From Augochlora pura (lineage: Eukaryota; Arthropoda; Insecta; Hymenoptera; Halictidae): a DNA stretch of 64,000 bases. Positions 23,601-34,800 of this stretch are shown piece after piece. Made by a program: the position numbers and the translations under genes. The first letter of the stretch is position 1; each line of letters opens with the position of its first letter. The stretch covers positions 26,784,001 to 26,848,000 of the forward strand of contig NC_135774.1 in assembly GCF_028453695.1 (NCBI RefSeq). The letters are read 5' to 3'. Under the pieces are notes generated by a model. That model ran no database searches, had not been told where the DNA came from, and was given only the letters and a program-made list of their open reading frames with translations.

Positions 23601-26117
23601 ATTAATTCGTGTCGATCCTCGTGAGACTCTTAGAAATTATGCGAAAGATGTTGCGAGGATATCAGTGATACTTTTAAATTAATATTTAATGTGAATATTA
23701 AAAATGTTCTAATATTAATATGAATATTTTACATACGATTCTTTTAAATATTTTAATATGAATTTTATTAATTTATTTCAAATAGAAGTAAAATTGAATT
23801 TTAATTAATAAACAACGAATAAAGATTGACGAACACCGAACACTCGGAATAATTACTTACTTTCGTCCAAACACAATTCCACGGGAACAATGGCGGACGG
23901 TGTCGAGGAACGTCGCCGGTTCGGCGACTATTGAGAGGTTCGAGAGGTCTCTCGACGCCGGTGTCCGTGTCGAATGGAAACATCGTTACAGCGTAGCCGG
24001 GGACTCCGCGTCGCGCGAAAGACCAAGAGAAACAGTGCAATTCAATTAACCCGGTGCTTAAGCTTGGCGAAAGGCGAAGCGGCAAGCACAAAGAACAATA
24101 AAAGGAGCCCCGGGGCGGAAGTGGAGCGAAGGTCAAGCCGGCGCCGCGCGGCGTCAACGGCAAACGTTAAGCCGCTAATTGAGTTGTGCGCAGGGAAATC
24201 GCGGCCGTCCGTCTGCGTATAATTAGGCGTAATTGCTCCCATAACGCGGCGGTTGAAAGGCCGTAGGACTCGGCCTACTGTGTATGGAGGGGTAGTCGTA
24301 AGAGAAGGGGGTGCTTGGAATAAAAAGGGGGGAAACAGGGCCGCGCGGAAAAGCGAACGCCGGTAACGAACGCGCGTTCAACACCGAGAACTAGTAAAAG
24401 CTTTCTGGACACACCGTTTGCCATAAAATCGCCGGACTTTCGCAGATCGTGACGAGCGCGCGCGGGGAGGCTCGGCTTCGATCCGCGCCGCAATTTCGAG
24501 GGCCCTCCAACGTTTCCTTTTACCCTCTTGTACCGCGCCGGCGAACGCCGGCCGCGAAAATAAAGTTCCCAGGGAACAATGCGTTCAAAGTGTTTACCTG
24601 CCGCGATCGATCCCCGATGGGTTTTCGGTGTAGCCACTTAGTAGACACAACACAGTCTTCCAAGCGACGTCCAGAGCACGCTGGGCATGCCCGCCGATCG
24701 CTGCTTTAAATAATAGGTGACACGCTTGTGTCGTCGTATCTGCCGCAATTCAGTTGTTCCCGTGGATAACTTAATCGGTTCGGCGCAGGAGAATTGGCTG
24801 TTCGTGATCAGACCATCAGAATTTAAAATGTGGTTCCTTACTGTCGACTGTCTATAATACATTGTGATTTGTGTTGCCGTATGGCCACGTTTAAATAGTC
24901 ACTTTTAACTCATAGTTACGGTCAGTAGAAGTTTCTAATAAATATTAATAATAATTACTAAGAAGGAATAAAGGTAATTAACATTTAACGATGACAGAAA
25001 GCAGAATTTTATTCTGACTAAATAGAACGATACAGTATTCACTCTTCATAAATTATTACTAGAAAATTTTATCACTTGTCAGAATTGTTAAAGTATAGCG
25101 AGAGGTTAGTCAATAAATTATATCCAGTATGAATTAATAGTATAAAATTATTAAGCAGTAAATTAAGAATGCACTGTATATCTCCGAATGAAAGTATATC
25201 TTTCTGAATTAAATGAATAGAAATCAATATCAATTAATAAAATATCTACAATTCTAAAATCAATAAAATATATTTCCCAATACAGTAAAAAGTGAATACA
25301 AAAGTCCCAACAATATTCCCGAACGATATCGCAACTTATTATTAAAAAGCCGTCTTACTTACAGAAATGTCGAATTAAGAAAATTAAAGTTTGCAATTAG
25401 ACGTCGCAGCATTCGGTCGTGCGGAAAGGTAAACTGTAATTCGCAGTCGCTGCGCGAGAAGCATCTTTCGTAATAAGACAATTAGATGGTGAACACCGGC
25501 TTTGATAACGGGACAATGGAAGCTGATACTGTCGCGGGTACACGGAAAATCCACTATTATACGGGACCATACTGAAATACAACTAATTAATTAACCACCA
25601 GCATCGCCGCCTCCTCCCTGCCCCCTTTCGTGCGAACTGCAGCTACTAATAACAGAGTGGCTCGTAGCAGCCATCGCGGCCAGACAAAATTGCGAAACAT
25701 GTTGGAAGCACTGAAAAGCAGGAAAAATCAGACGCCTTTGTGCGGGCATGGAACGATCGCTTCGGGCGCAGTAGAATTTAATTAATTGCCGGTAACGCCC
25801 GAGCCACGGGCACAGGACCCTAAAGGTAAGCCATGAAATTCCACCGGTGCGATACCAGGAAGGGTGAGGAGGAGGGGGTTGAACCCCGGGACTCGCGGAA
25901 AGCCGTGGCGTTATAAAAGAAAGTATTGTTAACTGCTCCTTGTTGCCCATTAAACACCGCGCGCTTCCGGCGGAACACTTTTATTGTAACAGCTATAAAA
26001 TCCTTAAGGAGCTTACGTGAGAGCTTCCGCTTTATGGCTGCTCACTACGGGATCCATTAGGGGAGAAGGCCGGGCGCGACCGGTAATTCGGAGACTTTCA
26101 GGCGTGTTCCAGCAGCC

Positions 26118-26120
<3 letters not shown>
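20695..26120. other. Gene-free stretch, no supported gene
   Basis: GC-rich blocks (about 20740-21480, 21830-22640, 22940-23500, 23860-24740, 25580-26100) alternate with AT-rich valleys (21640-21820, 22660-22860, 23640-23830, 24890-25380). The GC blocks are dotted with ATTA/TAAT words. Frames of 60-140 codons occur on both strands in every GC block, without domains. No tRNA, transposon end or long tandem array was seen. Confidence 0.55.
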
Positions 26121-26172
<52 letters not shown>

Positions 26173-26182
26173 GAGAGAGAGG
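26121..26182. repeat. (GA)n microsatellite
   Basis: About 60 bases of GA dinucleotide with a single GTGA interruption near 26170, one of the longest near-pure dinucleotide runs in the window. Confidence 0.97.
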
Positions 26183-27100
26183 GCAAGCCGTTCGTCTAAT
26201 TTACGATCGTGCGCCGGCCCGGCTCGTCGCGGCCTAATGTCCCGTCAGAATCTTTAAGCGCGCACGGCGGCGGCCGTTCGTCGTCGATCGCTTCCGTCGC
26301 GGACAATACGTGGCCCACTTGCTTCCGGCTCCGTCTCTGCGCACCGATCCGCTTTCCGCGATCCGGCCGCGGCCTCCCCCGGCTTTCCTCCGCGGGTAAT
26401 GACGAAAATACCCTAATTTAGCAAACGGGTCGCTCGATTTCCGGAAAGAGTTTCCTCCGTCCCGGGGCCGCGGAATAAAAAGGTTCACCGGGAACGTCGG
26501 AGAGCGGAGGCGCGCACCGCGAACCGCATCTTCAAGTGGCGGCGGTATCTGAACAGGGGGCGACGTCGATGCTTTAAAGCGGATAGCTCCCGGCGCTGTT
26601 CGGGGCTCGAGAGCGGAATTACATTCGCGAGCCCCCGTTCGATGCGATCCCGCGGTATTTTAATGGCCGGGCTGTTACCCTCCCCATCCCACCGCCGCCC
26701 TGCCCGGATTCCCACCGAAAAGGAGAATTTGTAAAAAGGGTCGCGCGTAAGCCGGATCCGCGGCTGCTTAAAGTTTGCATTGTAAACGTCGAGACCCGTT
26801 CGCCGTTCCTATCCGCTTCAATGCCGCCGCCGATAGAATCCGCGGCCTGTTCCGCGAACGCAATTCGCCCGGACGATTTCCCGTCGTTCAAAAAATCGCT
26901 TATCCCCCCATTCGCCTGGTACGCTCCACGGGAACACCGCCGGAAAATAAAACGCGGCCGGCCTCGATGCGGGCTGGCGGCAACGCTTCTTACGATCCCC
27001 TTGCTCGTGCTATCAATCTTTTGATGCTGCTCGCGCAGCCTTTGACCTTTTCAAACTTGATAGAACGTCCGCGATACAGGCCTGTTCTACTTTGAACGGC
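26183..27100. other. GC-rich stretch without a supported gene
   Basis: CpG-rich throughout, with simultaneous open frames on both strands (up to 106 codons) that show biased Arg/Pro/Ser content and no domain. No regulatory or RNA element is supportable. Confidence 0.55.
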
Positions 27101-27126
27101 TCTCTCTCTCTCTCTCTCTCTCTCTC
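27101..27126. repeat. (CT)n microsatellite
   Basis: A short pure CT run marking the end of the GC-rich block and lying about 80 bases before the nested TTAA elements. Confidence 0.95.
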
Positions 27127-27205
27127 GGGCCTGTAATAGCAGTTGGCGCAGTTTTTAATCAGATGCTGCGATTAGATCGCGTCGGTTTTAGACGGACGCT
27201 TTTAA

Positions 27206-27704
27206 CCCTTTGCGCTCGGACGTTAGTTACCAGCGACTCGACGTCACGAGAACGGGCAACTAGAATTGTCATATTATATGTTATGGTTTTAGAATTAACC
27301 CTTAACACTCGAGTGTCGCCAATGAAAATCCAAAATAATTTTGACATTATTTTTGTTTGGTGACTGTACTTCGGTGGACGAACCTAGGAACCTAAAGATC
27401 CTTTTATTTAATAGATTGTTAAAAGCGTAATAATTTTATGATTCACTAGACTCAACTCCATCTTCATACATTATACTAAGGTATATAAAATTGAAATGCA
27501 GCTGGTTAAAATAGCTATTTTAGATATAGGCTAAAAAGGCCCGGAGTGCAAAGGGTTAGGTACAGTTAGAAATTTCCAGTTTTAGCATTGCTATATCCTC
27601 AAATTACATTCTGCAATGCCAGACATACTTGTATAGTAATTTTATGGGTTACCTTGTCAGCTATATCTTTCGATGTCCACTCAGAGAAGATCGAGTGCAA
27701 AGAG
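27206..27704. mobile_element. Outer piggyBac-like element, split by a nested copy
   Basis: The left end is CCCTTTGCGCTCGGACG after TTAA (27202-27205). The right end, read inward, is CTCTTTGCACTCGATC, followed by TTAA (27705-27708). The termini agree on CTTTGC.CTCG. A second element (27299-27555) lies inside. Removing it and one 4-bp duplication leaves about 238 bp, within the size range of the other copies. The pairing of ends is an inference from orientation, sequence and this length check. Confidence 0.6.
27299..27555. mobile_element. Inner piggyBac-like MITE, 257 bp
   Basis: The left end is TTAA (27295-27298) + CCCTTAACACTCGAGTGTCG. The right end is CCGGAGTGCAAAGGG followed by TTAG (27556-27559), a one-base change from TTAA. 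The second TTAA within the left terminus suggests decay or a shifted end. It lies wholly inside the larger element 27206-27704, so it inserted later. Confidence 0.65.
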
Positions 27705-27708
27705 TTAA

Positions 27709-28899
27709 AATTTGAATATATGCTAACCTTTGTAACCAGACGATTCGAGTGGATGCTGAAGAGTACAGCAGTAGTTTCTTCCACGGTAGGGCAGCTGCTC
27801 CGAGTAAATTCTGACGTTCGCGGTCGGCTGAAGTAGAACTCGACGTTCGTACGGTACCACAAGTAGATTGTCCAAGTGGCGTCCCAAGTGGGATCCCCGC
27901 CAGGAGTGGTCAGACATTTTAAGCAGCTAACGTCGTTTACGCCCGGACGGACACTGAGGAATGAAATTTTCATGACACTGTATCTCGTTTAATCTTGCAT
28001 TCGTACCGCGGCGCGGGGGAGGCTCGTGCTGGTGCAACGAGGCGGAAAGGGGTGGTGCGGGGTGTCGGGGTGGTCACATAAGGGGCCAATGGCGTGCGCG
28101 GGCTCGTTCGACCGGGCCACCGGCGAGACGGGGCCGCGTTAACGCGTATAATCGGCCCTCCGGTGATCGCCGATTCTGTAGCTCATTAATGCACGAAACC
28201 CGGACAATTACGGGCCGATCGGTGTATTATTAATTACATCGCGTCGGCATTGCGAAAGTAACGAGCCCGGAATGGGATTCCAGTGATCCCGATGATTCCG
28301 TGCAGGGGCGCGCGTGACGAGACCGCCCGACGAATATTGATTTATTCGACGATAACCAGTAGATATAACTCTCTTCCTTCCTGTTGATATCATTCCCCGA
28401 GGAAAATAACTGTTTTCCCGATGCCGCGTGTTCGACGCTCGATTGAATAGGAATATCAAGCGCGCGGTAATCGGTCCAAGAGGCCGGCCTTTGCGTTTGC
28501 GGAAGCTCGTCGGTGATCGAAGATACGCTCGTAATGCTCGAATTTTCTACTCGATGACCGGAATTTTCTTTATTAGCCTTTCGGACATATTTCCTATCGG
28601 ACTTTATTGTCTTTTCGATGGGACGAGCCACTTTTGTATGAACGACTGTGCTTTTCGAAATATTATTTCTGCTGTCTGACTTGGCCAGGAAGAAACTACT
28701 TAAAGTGTCCGATGAAATGTGCAAGAAGTATCTTTAGATGTGTGATTAAAATACTTGGAATTTGTCATTGACAAATGGTAGACCTTTATGAACAATGACA
28801 CTTGTTTGCGTCAATTGCAAAGTACAAGTATCGACCAGAAATTTTATTGTCACTTTAATAGTTTTATTAAGTTTTGATTAATACGTTGATACTCATATT
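27709..28899. other. Gene-free stretch with a GC-rich island
   Basis: A GC-rich island at about 28000-28180 contains GGGGCCAATGGCG (a CCAAT word) near 28082, but no nearby TATA or coding start that I would trust. Frames of 60-160 codons on the minus strand are unrecognised. Confidence 0.5.
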
Positions 28900-29190
28900 G
28901 TCTGACCATATGTAGAATAATCCACTTGTAAAAATTCACTGTAGTAGTAAAAATCTTATCCCGTTGTCTGATGAGATATGAAATCCCTTATCGTCTGACC
29001 ATATACAGAGTATTCTACTTTGAAAATTTCACTGCAGTCGTCAGAATCTTTTCTCGTCGCTTGACAAGACATGGAATAATCTACTAAAACAATCTAACAA
29101 CAACGATTAAAATCTTCTCTCACTGCCTGACCATGCACAGAGTATACTACCTGTAAAATATCACGACAGCCTTGAAAACCTCCTCTTGTA
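28900..29190 (+). repeat. Decayed tandem array, GTCTGACCATA units
   Basis: GTCTGACCATATGTAGAAT (28900), GTCTGACCATATACAGAGT (28993) and GCCTGACCATGCACAGAGT (29125) each lead into a CTACTT/CCACTT word, AAAA and TTCACTG- or TCACGAC-like sequence, then AATCTT in the first two. Half-units starting GTCTGATGAG (28976) lie between. Spacing is irregular (93, then 132), so the array is old. CAGAC/CTGAC words of the same flavour recur near 20 kb and 33.4 kb. Confidence 0.65.
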
Positions 29191-29565
29191 GCCTAACCAT
29201 TACACCGCGCCTTTCATGCACTTATTACACACATGCATCAACAACAATATCACGTAATCAGAAAACCCTGCAGCATTAGTTTCAATTCACTAAAACGATT
29301 AAGCAAAGCATAGCTTCGGTATCGTCGTCCACCAGTAACCACCATGCACTCCGAAAGCCCAATTAGAAATTAGAGCGATTGAGTCTCTTGCTGAAGAGTG
29401 GGGGAAGGTGGAGTTAGACGAGAGTAGCCTATTGAATATTCCGAGGGTTCAGCTGATATCGTGGTCTCGCCGATATGTTGATCGATGTAACGAGGAGTCA
29501 CTGGCCCGCCCCGGCCGGTCGCCGGTAATTTTGCTCTATTTATATTTTACGGGGCGTTCATCCCC

Positions 29566-29574
29566 TATAAATAG
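29566..29574 (+). promoter_or_regulatory. Candidate core promoter TATA box
   Basis: TATAAATAG is a textbook TATA element with GC-rich flanks (CCCC before, TGAGCGGCGG after). A start site would be expected near 29595-29600, but I see no good arthropod initiator (TCAGT-like) there, and the frame at 29408-29761 spans the site, so it is not the product. The GC-rich downstream segment has CACACGCTCGC twice. Suggestive only. Confidence 0.3.
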
Positions 29575-29834
29575 TGAGCGGCGGATAACGTCGGGAAGGC
29601 AGAGCGGGAACCAGGGCAAGAGAGTCCGCACACACGCTCGCGGGCAGCACGCGCCGCACACGCTCGCCCGAGTTCCGCGCACGTATTCATGCGGAAACGT
29701 CGGTCAAAGACGCCGAGTCACGCCAACCTGTGGGACCTGGCCTGATAGGGCGGTTCGGTAGCCTACCACCTGCCCGCCCACGGTACGTTCACCTCGCAGG
29801 GCTTCTCAAGCGGGGCCGCCGCGCCGAGGATTAA

Positions 29835-30057
29835 CCCTTTGCGCTCCTATGTCGTGTGCGACTCGACGTTAGTTTTTATTTCAGGAGCTCCATTGTCGAG
29901 ACTCACTCGATATTATTTCATGTCCAAATAAATAGATATCGTGCCATCCTTCATTTATCTAAATTGCCTTCTTTTCTATATAAATATTAAATAAAATACT
30001 TAAAATCGTTGGGAGCTGCTGGTAACGAAATTGAAATAAAATTCGGAGTCCAAAGGG
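29835..30057. mobile_element. piggyBac-like MITE, 223 bp, fuller copy
   Basis: Perfect TTAA flanks (29831-29834 and 30058-30061). The left end is CCCTTTGCGCTCCTATG. The right end, read inward, is CCCTTTGGACTCCGAATTT. The ends share CCCTTTG.RCTCC. Its right half matches the 99-bp element at 3651, making this the best full-length reference for that subfamily. Non-coding. Confidence 0.85.
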
Positions 30058-30061
30058 TTAA

Positions 30062-31565
30062 CCTCTCACGGTCCCTCATGGCAGCGGCACCCTCGCGCCG
30101 GGACCTACAGGGCGGTCTGAAAGGGTCTCGGGGATTTTATTTACGCCTGATCTTAGCCCTCGGTGACTGAACAATTTGTTTTCTTAGGTACTCTTCATCC
30201 GTGGTGCCTTGACTTGCGAGCTCACCTGTGTTCGTTTCGTGCTTGACTTCACAGCTCCTTCACAGCTTGACTTCGCCGAGCAGAATTTTCTTGGCCCTTT
30301 TTATAGGACAAGACGTCGAAATTCATCCATTTTGTCTCAAGAAAAAATTCGATACGTGGTCTTGAGATGTTATAGTAGAAAGTGCTGCTTTATAGATCAT
30401 ACTCCGGTATTTTTTAAATTTTTGTTTATGAACACGCGCGGTAGAGTATGCAATTATTCAAGAGCGTGTGGGTGGATTAGAATCACAGTAGCATAACTTT
30501 CGAAAAATGTATACCATTTCCAGAGTAAATTTATTCTTAAAATAATTCCGAGTTAAGTTAATTTACTTATAATGTATTAGATATAATAGCTAATAGCTTA
30601 TTGCATTTGTTTTTTAATATTTTGATATATAGATATTATATTGTAGAAGTAAAAATTTTCTAAAACGTGACCAGCGAAACTATGATCCTAATCCAACAGA
30701 GCTTATTGAAACGGCGATCGGTGAACGTCCCTGTAAGATCGCCTCCGGCTTTATGAAATGATTAACGCCGGCAATAACGTGCAGCTCGGAGTAGATTCGG
30801 TCGTTCACGAGCGGACACTCGACCGTCAGCTCTTCCTCTCTCTCTCTCTCTCTCTCTCTCCCTCTGCCCTATAATACGACTGAAACCGAATTGATCGGTG
30901 GCTAGTCACGAACAGAGCCGATCGGATGATCGGTTATCCGCATTTTCCCGGGCGGCAAAACACCGGCGAGCACGCGGTAGACACGGTCATTCATAGTCAG
31001 CCGCTCTATGAATCGTGATAAGTGCAGTTGGACACGATCTAGGCCCATTATTCGAGCAAAACACGCGGCTAGGAATGCTTTAACGTTGGCTCAGGATATT
31101 AGCCGGTGTTCCGCCGGAGGAAACCGAGCGTGTTGCGCCACGCGGTTTGAGAGACCCTGGGCTCCATTGTGTGTACCTGGCCGCCGCGTTGCGCGCAGCC
31201 GGCCGGCCGTTCGTGTTCCCTCGTATTACAAGAGAAGAGCTCCCCGTTTCTTTGCTCTTTTTTCAAGCAAGGAATAGAAGAGTTACCCGCACCACTTTTT
31301 CCAAACGGGCCAACGTTGCACAACCCGCAGCCAGGCGTTCCGCCAAGAAAAATTTCAACGAGCCACTCGACTTCCCGGCGGATAACGCTTTAATCCGCCG
31401 GCGAGACGAGCTCTTTATGCAGATCGGGTCTAACCGGCAGGATCATTGTCCGCGGATATTGTTGCGGACACCTCGATCGTCTCTATAGATAACCGTCGAT
31501 AGCGTTGGCCGGGTCGAAGTCGGTTACGGAAAACGCCCGGCAACGGGAAATTAACACGAACGATT
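30062..31565. other. Gene-free stretch, no supported gene
   Basis: GC-rich edges with an AT-rich valley at about 30500-30680. A (CT)n run lies at 30833-30863. Frames of 60-113 codons near 31008-31488 overlap on both strands with no domain. No RNA gene seen. Confidence 0.55.
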
Positions 31566-31598
31566 GTTCCGTTGTCAGAAAAGAACATATTGCTGTAT
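31566..31598 (+). repeat. Dispersed 33-bp motif, copy 2
   Basis: It starts GTTCCGTTGTCAGAAAAGA and ends ACATATTGCTGTAT, identical to the copy at 52275. Twelve bases later comes a second shared block, ATTTTCAAATCATAAACTG then AGGCAGTGAGAC, also present after the 52275 copy. Confidence 0.9.
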
Positions 31599-31851
31599 GT
31601 TCCATTCGCATTTTCAAATCATAAACTGAGGCAGTGAGACCATTCAAGCTCATCCGCGTCGCGCATTTCACCAAAAATCGCAGACCACAATAACACCAAA
31701 TTGCAACAATATTTCTAAAAAGACCGTCGCGCCTCGTAAAAAATCTGTTAGAAAATCTCTGACTCCTGCAATGGTTAACAGGCTCTTCAAAATTTTTGTA
31801 TGTAAGTAAACTTGATAATAATGAGTTTCAATCATGGCCCGATAATTTTCA

Positions 31852-31886
31852 GCGGCGCCTTAGAGTTGCTACTCGACCGCAAAGGG
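31852..31886. mobile_element. Lone TTAA-element end
   Basis: GCGCCTTAGAGTTGCTACTC followed by GACCGCAAAGGG and TTAA (31887-31890). Read inward: CCCTTTGCGGTCGAGTAGC, similar to the termini at 51543 and 52845. No matching left end with TTAA was found upstream, so this is a truncated copy or a solo end. Confidence 0.5.
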
Positions 31887-31890
31887 TTAA

Positions 31891-34800
31891 AATCGGTTCA
31901 TCGTGGATCGGCAACGCATTTTAACCGCGTTCTCCGTCGAACAACGGGTTCGCGGGTGGCATTGTTCATCGGATCTGGGATGGGTTAGGCTCGTGTGTGA
32001 CATGTAATTTCGTCATTATCGCGGGGACGATTAAAGGGCAACAAGTTGTCGCGGTTGGTTCGAGCCGGAGCCGCGAAAAACACGCTTTGTTCCGTGGTCG
32101 CGCGGGAACTGGAAACCGGCTCGCGTCCCCGTCGCGATTTATTGATGGTTATAATCGAGTTTCGAAGGGTAATCATAGACTCTGATTGCTGTTTAATAAT
32201 TCCGCTCTGGCTCCTGTGCCTCGCGTCTGATACCATCGTGCTGGGGGGTTGGGCGACGCGACGCGAGACCTCGCGGTTTTTCGATGCATTCGGAATTATG
32301 GAGCACCCTGTAGAACTCTCCACGAAGACTGTACAATATTAAAGATACAAACGAATTATTAGCTAATAAATTAATGATTTTTAGCTTTATTTGCAGAATA
32401 CTTTATCTATTTATTTTCGCCAAAGATCATTTCTTTTAGAATTCAGATATTTAAGGATTCGACGTTTTAATAAATTTAAAAATATTGATAATAGCTAACA
32501 TAGTACTATAATATTTCCGCGTCCCTAAGGATTTATATATTATATAATAAAATCGTCTATAACGTAGTAATGTAAATATTAAAATTCTAGAAAACAGAGT
32601 TAGGCCACTTTCGAAATAAACGAATCAATTAATGTTATTGCGCTCGAGTGTTTTAGGCTATTGAAAGGGGAAGATTGTGGTCATTGTAACATTATTCTCC
32701 ATGATTGTCGGTATCAGCGCACAGTAATCAGCTACTGGTACTCCTGAGTGGTAACTATAGAGATCCTGACTAATTCTGATCGGATAGTCCAGGCTTGTTA
32801 TGATACAATCCGAAATACATGCTACGCGTTTACAATCGGTTAGGCCTAAGTGGATGAAATACCTATCCTCCATTGACAAATGTGTTGTGACTATAGGTGA
32901 TCTAACAGTAAATGAAAATTCGATCATTAATGAAATTTTAAATTATACAAGCATCAATGACTAAACTATAATAAATTGAAAGCTTGATTAAGTCTTGGAG
33001 TTCAAGTATGTTCGTACAGTTATGATCAGACTTCCTAAAAATAATTTATATATTTCTTCCTTGACAAAAGTCTACAGTTTGTGTCTATTTGTGAGACATA
33101 TTTTGTACAATATTATCTAAGCAAATACTGAATCAGGTTACACGAATTTTGTTAACTCTGGTCATATATGTTGTAACGCGAACTCTGTTAGAGTATGATA
33201 ACGTAAACATCGCAATTCGCCAGAATTGATACGATTAGCTCTCAAAGCTACAGATATTTTGTCAAGATAAATAATCCCAGATATCGAGTGAAACGGTTCA
33301 TTCGGCAACAGCCATAGAAACAAATTTACTTGCCGTATCAACAACCGAATCACGGGATTCGAATATACATATTTTAGACGAGATATAGAAATGCCATCTA
33401 GATAGGTACTAATGAATGCGAAGGAGATTCGGTCGTTCGCAATCAGACACATCACAATGAATCACTTCCTCCGTTGTGCCGGCCCAGAGAGACAGTCGCT
33501 CACAGAGAATAGGCCGGTATCCACACAAATTAACATCGAGATAAATGGCAATGAATAGCAAGTAGATTTGGACGTTTATGGCCAGACATCGATAACACCC
33601 GAATCTACGAATCCCATCTAGGAAAATGTTTTGACCAGTTTCTAGATACTCTTATCAGACACAGATTAACCCTTTCAGCGAGACAATTTTTATTTTTTGC
33701 ATTTAACTTTCTTTCTTGATTTTAATAATACAAAAATTAAAATTTTTGTTTATTTAGGAAATATGAATAATATTATAAATATTGTAAAATAATATTTATA
33801 AATAATATAAATATACATAATATAATTCATGAGGTATAAGTACCTTTTATAGATTATTACCTTAATTTTGATTTTTTTCGAAAAAATTTCGAAATATTTA
33901 TTTCACTATCTAGACTCGCCGATCTATCGACCAATGGTATAAACATTCAACAATAATTTTTCGTTTGTTACAAAAATCACTGATAATCCACATAAGGAAC
34001 TACCTTAGCAGACAACGCACGAGTTCCTAGCGCAAGTAACGAGCCAGATAAAAGGCAGACCGTGCGCCGTGCATCGTGCGATCCGGAAAATGCAAGATGC
34101 ATGTGGCGGCCGGTGCCGCTCGGTTGCAGGTTTGTCGAAGAGGCGCGTCTTCCGGGAAAGTTCTCGCGCGCCGTTTGATACCCGTAGGATATCGCGTGTC
34201 CCGATTGACGTCCGAATGGAAGGGAACATCGTTTGGGGCCGGGTCACGCGAGCGCCGTGTTTCCTTACGCGCCTGTGCATGCAACACGGTGAATTCGCAG
34301 GGGTCCGCGCCGGCACAGGGGGTGGCGCGCGTGCATATGGATGCGCATAATTACGAAAGTGATGTCGACGGTCCGGGGGACCCTCCGGCGGGCGCGGCGC
34401 GCGAGGACCGTGCACGCGGCCACGTACGTGTTTTCGCCGTGGCATAGCCGCGCCGCGGCGCCGACCAACGGCCGGCCAACGCACACACACACACGCGAGT
34501 AGGAGTACGCGGAGACGCCTCGCCGCCCCCCGGGGGCCCTTGATATGCAATGTTTAATGAATGGCTCCTCGGTCTGCGGCCGCAGGAAGCCCGGCAAGTT
34601 GACATCCGTGAAGTACGACGCGGAATTATTCATAGAACGATTATTTTCACTCGTGAATAGAAATTAACGCGATATTTCATGAATAACTAAACACCGGGTG
34701 GGGTGGAAGGAAGGAGGGGGGAAGCGGACGTTCGCGCGCTTCGCCCGGAGAAATCAGCGTCGGACAATTAACGCGCGAGCCCCGCTGCGACGCTTCCGCG

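Noticed and set aside
28000..28180. GC-rich island with a CCAAT word as a promoter
   Set aside because: Such words are expected by chance in GC-rich sequence, and no TATA, initiator or following exon is visible.
28900..29190. CRISPR-like array
   Set aside because: Units are diverged, spacing is irregular, there are no uniform spacers, and the genome is eukaryotic.
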